Part shown: positions 1 through 8,852 of the stretch, one piece after another
How the letters are laid out: each line of letters begins with the position of its first letter
Position numbering within the stretch: the stretch's first letter is position 1
From: Halomonas sp.
GTDB lineage: Bacteria > Pseudomonadota > Gammaproteobacteria > Pseudomonadales > Halomonadaceae
Direction of reading: 5' to 3'
NCBI RefSeq assembly: GCF_007692655.1
Contig: NZ_REBQ01000126.1
Coordinates: 1 to 32,964 of the forward strand
Length of the DNA: 32,964 bases
Notes under the pieces: generated by a model
What the model was told of the DNA's origin: nothing
Databases searched by the model: none
Seen by the model: only the letters and a program-made list of their open reading frames with translations
Program-made: the position numbers and the translations under genes

Positions 1-302
1 TCTTCCCAGTCGCCCTGGCGGCCGGTATAGAGAATCAAACTGGGCTCGCTTTCGCTTAGGGCTTCCATATCCGGCGAGCGCAGGCCGCCAATATCGGTGT
101 AGGTCTCTTCTAAGTACTGCTCAAGATAATTCGGTAAACTGGCTTTCGGTACACCTACTACCTGATCGCTGAGTCCGAGGGCGTCTAGGGTGTCTAGACT
201 GCCCAGGTCGAACGTAGCGATGCGCTGCTCTGCTTGTGCGATGCTAGCCGTTGACAGCAGTAATGTAGCAGTGGCAGTGAAAGCACACATTTTGAGCTTC
301 AT
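1..302 (-). CDS. Siderophore ABC transporter substrate-binding protein (partial, C-terminus off the window)
   Basis: About 100 N-terminal residues are visible, reading from an ATG at 302 to the left edge. The protein starts with a Sec-type signal (MKLKMCAFTATATLLLSTAS, then IAQAEQR), followed by IATFDLGSLDTLDALGL and VVGVPKASLPNYLEQYL. This resembles the periplasmic binding proteins for iron-siderophores (FatB/YclQ/CeuE-like, helical-backbone TroA fold). Such proteins capture ferric siderophore in the periplasm and hand it to an ABC importer. The start is supported by an AGGAG Shine-Dalgarno 6-7 bases upstream. A perfect inverted repeat lies directly upstream of that site. The rest of the gene and any permease genes lie outside the window. 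Family assignment is by sequence resemblance only, and the substrate is inferred. Confidence 0.82.
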   Translation of the reverse strand, partial: MKLKMCAFTATATLLLSTASIAQAEQRIATFDLGSLDTLDALGLSDQVVGVPKASLPNYLEQYLEETYTDIGGLRSPDMEALSESEPSLILYTGRQGDWE

Positions 303-312
303 GTTGACTCCT

Positions 313-350
313 TTATGAGAAAATATTTTATATGCGATATTTTCTCATAA
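313..350. promoter_or_regulatory. Perfect 14-bp inverted repeat abutting the ribosome binding site of the siderophore-binding protein gene
   Basis: The arms TTATGAGAAAATAT (313-326) and ATATTTTCTCATAA (337-350) are exact reverse complements, separated by 10 bases. On the minus strand the repeat ends where the AGGAG Shine-Dalgarno begins. It could be an operator for a dimeric repressor or an RNA stem that affects translation. It does not match the classical Fur box well. Its function is inferred. Confidence 0.6.
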
Positions 351-408
351 TCTCAAGTAAACGATAACTTGTCGTCCTTTGTTTAGGGAACAGGGTGTTG
401 CGGGAAAC

Positions 409-439
409 GCTACCGCCCTCACAAGTTAAGGGCGGTGGC
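409..439 (-). terminator. Possible weak intrinsic terminator after preA
   Basis: ACCGCCCT (412-419) and AGGGCGGT (429-436) form an 8-bp GC-rich stem with a 9-base loop. It extends to 11 bp through one G-U pair. The hairpin lies about 20 bases beyond the preA stop codon. On the minus strand only a short TTT tract follows, so it may be a weak terminator or a 3'-end stabilising hairpin. Confidence 0.45.
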
Positions 440-456
440 ATTCAACAATTTAGCGT

Positions 457-1800
457 TTAAGAGGCGACGCGGAAAGGGTTGCGCGGATCGTTATCCCAGG
501 CTAGGAAGGGTTTGCCGGTCTCTTGGGGAACCATGGTGATACAGTTTTCTACAGGACAGGTGATCTGGCACAGGTTGCAACCCACGCACTCCTCTTCGAT
601 CACCTCGTAGCGCCGGGCGCCGTTCTGCTCGGTGAGTTTGGCAATCGACTGGTGAGAGGTGTCCTCGCAGGCGATATAGCAACGGCCACACTCGATACAT
701 AAATCCTGGTCGATCTTGGCGATGGTCTTGAAGTTGATATCCAGGTGTTTCCAGTCGGTGGTTTGCGGTATCGCCTTACGGGAAAACGCCTCAATGGAGT
801 CGTAGCCCTTCTCCGCCATCCAGCGGGAGAGGCCATCCTTCATCTCCTCCACAATTCGAAAACCGTTGAGCATTGCCGCCGTGCATACCTGAACGCTGCC
901 TGAACCGAGGGCGATAAACTCTGCCGCATCCCGCCAGGTGGAGATACCCCCAATACCGGAAATCGGTAGCGTTGGTGTCGCTGGGTCGCGGGCAATTTCC
1001 GCCACCATATTCATGGCGATAGGCTTAACGGCGCTGCCGCAGTAGCCGCCATGGGTGCTTTGATGGCCAACTGTGGGTTTGGCGACCATATTATCCAGGT
1101 CGATGCTGGTGATCGAGTTGATGGTGTTGATCAGCGACACCGCATCGGCGCCACCCCGCAGTGCTGCCTGGGCGCCCACACGAATATCGGTGATATTGGG
1201 GGTGAGTTTTACAATCACCGGCTTGGAATAGTACTTCTTACACCAGTAGGTGACTTTCTCGATCAGGTCGGGGTTTTGACCCACCGCCGCGCCCATGCCG
1301 CGCTCCGGCATGCCGTGGGGGCAGCCCAGGTTGAGCTCGATGCCGTCCGCCCCGGTGGCTTCCACTAGCGGTAGAATATAGGCCCAGGCCTCCTCGTTGC
1401 AGGGCACCATAATGGAGACGATCAGCGCGCGGTCGGGCCAATCCTTTTTCACCTGGGTGATCTCTTTAAGATTGATCTCCAGGGAACGGTCGGTAATCAG
1501 CTCGATATTATTAAAGCCGATGACTTCGCGGTTTTTACCGTAGTGAGCGGAATAGCGGGAAGAGACGTTCACCGCCGGTGGCTCTTCGCCAAGGGTTTTC
1601 CACACTACGCCGCCCCAGCCCGCCTCATAGGCGCGTACCACGTTGTAGGCTTTGTCGGTGGGCGGGGCAGAGGCGAGCCAGAATGGATTGGGGGCTTTGA
1701 TACCGGCAAAGTTCACCGATAGGTCAACGCCGTTAACGACGCTGTCGCCGCTATTTTTCTTGCCTGGAAAGGAGAGGGTGTTAAAAGGCGTTGTGTTCAT
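457..1800 (-). CDS. preA: NAD-dependent dihydropyrimidine dehydrogenase subunit PreA
   Basis: This is the catalytic subunit of bacterial dihydropyrimidine dehydrogenase. With PreT it reduces uracil and thymine to their 5,6-dihydro forms in the cytoplasm. Residues about 26-330 form a dihydroorotate-dehydrogenase-like FMN barrel. The active-site stretch ELNLGCPHGMPERGMG carries Cys160, which aligns with the catalytic Cys of the NLSCPHG motif in animal DPD. The C-terminal ferredoxin domain has two complete 4Fe-4S sets (Cys368/371/374/378 and Cys405/408/411/415). At 447 aa it is somewhat longer than E. coli PreA (about 411 aa) because of an N-terminal leader. The ATG overlaps the preT stop codon (ATGA), and an AGGAGG site lies inside the end of preT, so translation is probably coupled. 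It is the last gene of the pyrimidine operon. Confidence 0.95.
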   Translation of the reverse strand: MNTTPFNTLSFPGKKNSGDSVVNGVDLSVNFAGIKAPNPFWLASAPPTDKAYNVVRAYEAGWGGVVWKTLGEEPPAVNVSSRYSAHYGKNREVIGFNNIELITDRSLEINLKEITQVKKDWPDRALIVSIMVPCNEEAWAYILPLVEATGADGIELNLGCPHGMPERGMGAAVGQNPDLIEKVTYWCKKYYSKPVIVKLTPNITDIRVGAQAALRGGADAVSLINTINSITSIDLDNMVAKPTVGHQSTHGGYCGSAVKPIAMNMVAEIARDPATPTLPISGIGGISTWRDAAEFIALGSGSVQVCTAAMLNGFRIVEEMKDGLSRWMAEKGYDSIEAFSRKAIPQTTDWKHLDINFKTIAKIDQDLCIECGRCYIACEDTSHQSIAKLTEQNGARRYEVIEEECVGCNLCQITCPVENCITMVPQETGKPFLAWDNDPRNPFRVAS

Positions 1801-3176
1801 GCGGCCTCCTGCTTGGCGGCAAGCGCTTGATGAATGGCGTGGGCCGCCAGTTTGCCGTGCTGAACGGCTTGTACGGTGAGATCCTGGCCGGGTTTTACGC
1901 AGTCGCCACCAGCGTAAACATTGGGCAGTGAGGTTTGGAACATCTCATCAACGTGAATGCGTTCGCCGTCGCGGGCGAGCTCAGCGGCGCTGGCATCGCG
2001 TAGGCTGTCGCCTTCGAAGCCCTGGCCGATGGCGGTGAAAATGGCGTCGGCGGCGATCTCTAAGGTTTCACCTGTTGGTGTTAACCGTCCCTCTTGATCG
2101 CGGGTTTTAGCAAAGCGCATTCCCGCCACTCGCCCTTGCGCATCCAGCAGAATCTCGTCGGGCTGCGCCCAGGTGACCATGCGTACGCCGTTGGCTTTAG
2201 CGATCTCCTGCTCGTGGTCGGTAGCCGACATGGCCTCAACGCCACGGCGGTATACCAACGTGACGTCGGTGGCTCCTAAGCGCGCCATTTGGGTGGCCAT
2301 ATCAATGGCAGTGTTGCCTGCACCAATCACAATACAGCGCTTGGCCACGGCCAAACTGCCCAGGTCATCGGCCTGACGGAGAACCTTGATGTAGTCCACC
2401 GCAGGCATCAGGCCGGGGGCTTGCTCTCCGGTTAAACCCAGCGCACGGCTGGCACCCAGGCCCAAGCCAAGAAATACGCTATCGTACTGCTTGCGGAGCG
2501 TCGCAAGTTGAAGGTTATCGCCCAGACGCTGGCCGTACTGGATATCGATACCGCCGATCTCGAGCAAAAACTCGACTTCCTTGCGGGCAAAATCATCGGT
2601 CATTTTATAGCGGGCGATGCCATATTCGTTTAGCCCGCCGGGTTTTTGCTCCGCTTCAAACATCGTCACCTGGTGGCCCAGCATGGCCAGGCGGTGGGCG
2701 CAGGAGAGCCCAGCAGGCCCGGCGCCGACTACGGCAATATGGCGGCCTGTGCTGGCGGCACGCTTAAAGGGGTGGCTATCGAACTTCATGTTATCGGTAG
2801 CGTGGCGCTGGAGTAGGCCAATCAGCACCGGCTGGCACTCAGCATCGTGGTTGCGTACGCAGCTGCGTTCACAGAGGATTTCGGTGGGGCACACCCGGGC
2901 GCAGCTGCCGCCTAAAATATTGGCTTCCAGAATGGTTTCTGCCGCACCGTTGATATTGTTCTCGCTGATTTGGCGAATAAAGCTAGGGATATCAATGTCC
3001 GACGGGCAAGCCTCAACGCAGGGTGCATCAAAGCAGTAAAGGCAGCGCTGGCTTTCGATGATCGCCTGGCGCTGGGTTAACGGTGGATGAAGATCGCTAA
3101 AGTTGCTTTCCAGTGTCTGTGGATCGTAAGTGCCGACCTCTTTTGCGCTGGGGAGATGATTCAGTTGGCTAATCAC
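1797..3176 (-). CDS. preT: NAD-dependent dihydropyrimidine dehydrogenase subunit PreT
   Basis: This is the electron-input subunit of dihydropyrimidine dehydrogenase. It takes electrons from NAD(P)H through FAD and Fe-S clusters and passes them to PreA. The N-terminal alpha-helical Fe-S domain (about 1-140) has two cysteine groups (Cys45/48/53/57 and Cys92/96/102/106). A glutamate-synthase-beta-like oxidoreductase follows, with an FAD dinucleotide fold (GAGPAG, 151-156), an NAD(P) fold (GAGNTA, 285-290) and a C-terminal FAD motif (YAGGDCV, about 421-427). Length is 459 aa, against about 412 in E. coli. Translation starts at GTG with a GGAGG site 7 bases upstream. The gene follows the dihydropyrimidinase gene after 62 bases and overlaps preA by 4 bases. 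Confidence 0.95.
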   Translation of the reverse strand: MISQLNHLPSAKEVGTYDPQTLESNFSDLHPPLTQRQAIIESQRCLYCFDAPCVEACPSDIDIPSFIRQISENNINGAAETILEANILGGSCARVCPTEILCERSCVRNHDAECQPVLIGLLQRHATDNMKFDSHPFKRAASTGRHIAVVGAGPAGLSCAHRLAMLGHQVTMFEAEQKPGGLNEYGIARYKMTDDFARKEVEFLLEIGGIDIQYGQRLGDNLQLATLRKQYDSVFLGLGLGASRALGLTGEQAPGLMPAVDYIKVLRQADDLGSLAVAKRCIVIGAGNTAIDMATQMARLGATDVTLVYRRGVEAMSATDHEQEIAKANGVRMVTWAQPDEILLDAQGRVAGMRFAKTRDQEGRLTPTGETLEIAADAIFTAIGQGFEGDSLRDASAAELARDGERIHVDEMFQTSLPNVYAGGDCVKPGQDLTVQAVQHGKLAAHAIHQALAAKQEAA

Positions 3177-3238
3177 GGTAGAGCCTCCACTGTTTTTATA
3201 GAAACGACAGTTATTAAGCGCCGGCTAATGTTTAACGG

Positions 3239-5576
<2,338 letters not shown>

Positions 5577-5635
5577 TAGAAGCCCCCTCTGATTGTTGGT
5601 TTAAAGCGTGCTTAGGAGTTGAGAATTAATGTTAT

Positions 5636-5659
5636 AAAGCTGTCTAGGTGGACAGCTTT
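5636..5659. promoter_or_regulatory. Perfect 9-bp dyad upstream of the pyrimidine operon, candidate operator
   Basis: AAAGCTGTC (5636-5644) and GACAGCTTT (5651-5659) are exact inverted repeats around a 6-base centre. The site begins about 60 bases upstream of the ureidopropionase start codon. That position suits an operator or promoter-proximal activator site for the minus-strand operon. No upstream plus-strand transcript exists for it to terminate. The binding protein is unknown; the adjacent LysR regulator is one candidate. Confidence 0.5.
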
Positions 5660-6045
5660 TATTGAAAGTATCGCTGGGATGGCTGTTTTAGCAAGTTTGT
5701 GGTCAGGTTTTTTGAAATTTCATTTAACTCTTTGAGTTTGTTTGTTTTTATTATTTAAGATAGTGGTATTCACTTTTTTGGTGAGTCAATGCACTGTTTT
5801 GGATTGTTTTTTTAATTGTTTAAAATCAATGGTTTGGTCTATTTTTAAGGGGGGTGTCTAACCTGTTATTGTTTAAAATTGGTGCAAATATATTTTTTGA
5901 CCTAGCTTTATTTAGCTGGTTTTTGTTTGAGATTGTAAAAAAATAAAGGTAACAAGCTAACAATAATATTGTTGTCTATAAGGGCAGCTTTTTAATCAAT
6001 GAGTTAATTGCCTTTCTTTTGTAAGTAGGCACGCTTATTGCTTTG

Positions 6046-6181
6046 TTTACAAAAGCGTCAATTTTAAAGGCTGTGTTTTTAAAGACTATGTTTTCAAAGG
6101 CCATGTTTTCAAAGGCAATGTTTTTAAAAGCTATGTTTTTAAAGTCGATTGGTTTTAAGGGCCATGATTTTTAAGCGCCTT
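6046..6181. repeat. Array of about nine degenerate 15-bp tandem repeats upstream of the NCS1 permease gene
   Basis: Consecutive 15-base units follow the consensus TTTTtAAAGgCtATG. The best conserved units are 6061-6075, 6076-6090, 6091-6105, 6106-6120 and 6121-6135. More degenerate units lie on either side, at 6046-6060, 6136-6150, 6151-6166 (16 bases) and 6167-6181. The array ends about 66 bases before the permease ATG. There are no spacers, so it is not a CRISPR array. Because 15 is divisible by three, it also reads as a pentapeptide repeat (F-x-K-A-M) in one frame. Confidence 0.75.
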
Positions 6182-6247
6182 TTCGAAAAGCTCCCCTGAC
6201 CGTGGGGGCTAGGCAGCGCAATAACGCAAGGCGGAGGAGATAAAAAA

Positions 6248-7765
6248 ATGACCGAAACAACCTCTCAGATGGTGGATCGAGGCGGGTTAATAGAGCTTGA
6301 TGTAGGCAGCGATGTACGAAGCAGTGTGCGCTTTAACGAGGATATTGCGCCTACCCAAGCCAGTGAGCGCACCTGGAGTAAATGGAATATTGCGGCGTTA
6401 TGGGTGGGCATGTCGATCTGCGTGCCGACCTATACGTTAGGTGGCGTCTTGACTGCCTACTTTGGCTTAAGCGTGGGGGAGGCGCTGTTCGCTATTCTCC
6501 TGGCTAATATTATCGTGCTGATACCGCTTACCTTAAACGCTTTTCCTGGCACCAAGTTCGGTATTCCTTTTCCGGTAGTATTGCGCTCGTCGTTCGGTAT
6601 TTTAGGTTCCAATGTGCCGTGTCTGGTGCGTGCATTGGTGGGCTGCGGCTGGTTTGGTATTCAAACCATGTTTGGCGGCTTGGCGATCCATTTGCTGCTC
6701 TCTGAACTGATACCTGCTTGGGCAGCGCTGGGTGGTCTAGGGGAGGTGATAGGCTTTTTTGTGTTCGGCGCGATGAATCTCTATGTGGTCATTCGCGGGG
6801 CTGAGTCGATCAAATGGCTGGAAACGCTGGCTGCACCGCTGCTGCTCGCCGTTGGTATCGGGCTGATGTTCTGGGCGTGGCCACACATGTCGATGACTGA
6901 GCTGCTGGCGCAGCCGCCATCACGCCCTGAGGGAGCCTCGGTATATGGTTACTTCTTTGCAGGCTTGACCGCCATGGTTGGGTTTTGGGCGACGCTATCG
7001 TTGAATATTCCTGACTTTAGCCGTTTTGCTAAAAGCCAAAAAGATCAAATTGTTGGACAAGTGATTGGGCTGCCGATGACGATGTTCTTTTTTGCCGCCC
7101 TCGGCGTGGTATTGACCGCTGCATCCGAATCGTTGGTGGGGCAAACAGTAGCTGACCCGGTTAACCTGATTGGAATGATCGATAGTCCTTTTTGGGTAGT
7201 GCTGGCGATGGTGTTGATCATTATTGCAACGCTTTCCACCAATACCGCCGCTAATATTGTGTCTCCCACGAATGATTTCCAAAACATCGCCCCCAAGTGG
7301 ATTAACCAAACCCGCGGTGTGCTGTTGACGGGAGCGGTAGGGGTGCTGCTGATGGGCTACGATCTTTTGCAAAAGGCGGGCCTTATTCCGCCAGGCCTAT
7401 CCCTGGAGCAAATGTACTCTAACTGGCTGTTAGGCTATTCGAGTCTGTTGGGCCCGATTGCAGGTATCATGGCGGTAGACTATTTCTTAATTAAAAAGCA
7501 GCGTTTGGATGTGCCGAGCCTGTATATGGACAACCATGCTTATCCTGCCGTTAACATTGCCGGTTTCATTGCCTTTGGTGTGCCGGTGCTGTTCACTCTG
7601 CTATCGCTGTTAACTGGCACCATGAACTGGTTTTACGATTACGGCTGGTTTACCGGCTCGGCGCTGGGAGCGATAGTTTACTACGTGGCTAGCCAGGTGC
7701 TGGTCTCGTCTCCTGACACAGGCCCTATGCCAATAGTGGCCGGGGAGCCAAGAGAGCAAGCGTAA
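6248..7765 (+). CDS. NCS1-family nucleobase (uracil/pyrimidine-type) permease
   Basis: This integral inner-membrane transporter of the nucleobase-cation-symport-1 family (cytosine, allantoin, uracil and hydantoin permeases) has 505 aa and about 12 hydrophobic segments. Family features include the cytoplasmic N-terminal RTWSKWNIAALWVGMSIC segment and GIPFPVVLRSSFGILGSNVP in the second to third helices. The start ATG has a GGAGGA site about 8 bases upstream. It is divergent from the uracil-degradation operon, so import of uracil, thymine or a dihydropyrimidine/hydantoin is the likely role. Substrate choice cannot be read reliably from sequence. The unusual AT-rich leader with tandem repeats suggests dedicated regulation. 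The stop codon lies 4 bases from the convergent stop of the LysR gene. Confidence 0.9.
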   Translation: MTETTSQMVDRGGLIELDVGSDVRSSVRFNEDIAPTQASERTWSKWNIAALWVGMSICVPTYTLGGVLTAYFGLSVGEALFAILLANIIVLIPLTLNAFPGTKFGIPFPVVLRSSFGILGSNVPCLVRALVGCGWFGIQTMFGGLAIHLLLSELIPAWAALGGLGEVIGFFVFGAMNLYVVIRGAESIKWLETLAAPLLLAVGIGLMFWAWPHMSMTELLAQPPSRPEGASVYGYFFAGLTAMVGFWATLSLNIPDFSRFAKSQKDQIVGQVIGLPMTMFFFAALGVVLTAASESLVGQTVADPVNLIGMIDSPFWVVLAMVLIIIATLSTNTAANIVSPTNDFQNIAPKWINQTRGVLLTGAVGVLLMGYDLLQKAGLIPPGLSLEQMYSNWLLGYSSLLGPIAGIMAVDYFLIKKQRLDVPSLYMDNHAYPAVNIAGFIAFGVPVLFTLLSLLTGTMNWFYDYGWFTGSALGAIVYYVASQVLVSSPDTGPMPIVAGEPREQA

Positions 7766-7769
7766 ATGC

Positions 7770-8675
7770 TTAATCTGCGCTTTTAACAAAGCTTAAAAAC
7801 GCATCTACGACTCGGTTGGGACGGCGGTCGTGGCGGGTAATCAGTACAAATGGAATGCGGTAGTGCTGTGTGCCAGCATGCAGCGCCCGCATTTTACCTG
7901 CAGCTACCCACTGTGCCGCCACATGTTCCGGTAGAAAACCGATAAAGCGCCCGGTAAGAATCAGAAAAGCGGCGCCCTCCCGGTCTGACGCAGAAGCGTG
8001 CAGGCTCAACGCATCATGGGCCTGGCGCGCCTCGGCAGGTAGCGGATAGCGGGGCGAAATAGCCGGGTATTGTGTGATCTCCGTAAAGCTCAAGCGGCTA
8101 TCGGGCTCAGCAAACAGTGGGTGCCCAGCGGCGCAATAAAGGTACGATGGCTCGTCATATAGCAGGCGAGTTTCCAAACTGGTAGGCAAGTTGACCGCAG
8201 GTACTACGCCGACATGCAGGTGGCCGTCCATCACGCCCCTGATGACAGCATCAGAAGGTTCCATATGAATATGCAGTGTCACTTCATTCTCTGGCGAGCT
8301 AAGTTCAGCTAATGCATTGGTCACGTGCATGGCGGGCAGCGTTACCAAGTTGTCAGTAATGCCAATGTTTAGCTCACCCTTAATAGTCTGGTGCAGGGCG
8401 TTAACATCGCTTTTGAAGGTTTCCAACGCAGTTAGTAACGTCAAACCTGCCTGATAAATCTCTTTCCCTTCTTCTGTTAAGTTAAATCCACCACGCCCTC
8501 GCTGGCAGAGTGAAAAGCCCAAACGGCCTTCTAAATCACTCATATGTTGGCTAATTGCCGAACGGCTAATACCTAGCGATGTTTCCGCCGCCGTAAAGCC
8601 CCCGCACTCCACAACCGTTTTGAAAATGCGGATTAGGCGTATCTCGTAGTCGCTCATTTGGCCCAGCGATGCCAT
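7770..8675 (-). CDS. LysR-family transcriptional regulator
   Basis: This is a LysR-type DNA-binding regulator of typical length (301 aa). The N-terminal winged helix-turn-helix is clear (about residues 8-66: VVECGGFTAAETSLGISRSAISQHMSDLE, quoted here only as the HTH span). A linker helix and a periplasmic-binding-protein-like effector domain (about 95-295) follow. The ATG at 8675 has an AAGGA site 5-6 bases upstream; an in-frame ATG six codons later is a weaker alternative. Its position convergent to the permease and next to the pyrimidine locus makes it the prime candidate regulator of that locus. LysR genes usually sit divergent to their targets, so this is inference. The effector is unknown. 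Confidence 0.88.
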   Translation of the reverse strand: MASLGQMSDYEIRLIRIFKTVVECGGFTAAETSLGISRSAISQHMSDLEGRLGFSLCQRGRGGFNLTEEGKEIYQAGLTLLTALETFKSDVNALHQTIKGELNIGITDNLVTLPAMHVTNALAELSSPENEVTLHIHMEPSDAVIRGVMDGHLHVGVVPAVNLPTSLETRLLYDEPSYLYCAAGHPLFAEPDSRLSFTEITQYPAISPRYPLPAEARQAHDALSLHASASDREGAAFLILTGRFIGFLPEHVAAQWVAAGKMRALHAGTQHYRIPFVLITRHDRRPNRVVDAFLSFVKSAD

Positions 8676-8852
8676 AACAATCCTTAAGAAATAGATAATC
8701 GATATGTAATATCACTCTTTTTCAACGCATCACTTGGGATAAAACCTGATATACCTTACTAAGCACCATGTCGCTATTATATAAAGACAAATTTCAGCGA
8801 GCGTGGTGGGCCAGTTTAGTTCTCTCTACACTGTATCAGGTGTCCTGATGAG

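Larger units (their letters stand above)
5577..6247. other. AT-rich divergent intergenic region between the pyrimidine operon and the NCS1 permease gene
   Basis: This 671-bp stretch has no credible gene and is much richer in A and T than its neighbours, with many T- and A-tracts. It must hold the promoters of both divergent units. Two recognisable structures sit inside it: a 9-bp perfect dyad near the ureidopropionase end and a 15-bp tandem repeat array near the permease end. No confident -35/-10 pair could be assigned by eye, because the composition produces many look-alikes. Confidence 0.7.

Noticed and set aside
6046..6181. Possible CRISPR array
   Set aside because: The 15-base units follow one another directly with no unique spacers, and no cas genes are present.
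8835..8849. Small dyad ATCAGG-TGT-CCTGAT just before the GGDEF-EAL start codon
   Set aside because: Arms of only 6 bp occur often by chance; it could shape the ribosome site, but there is no further support.
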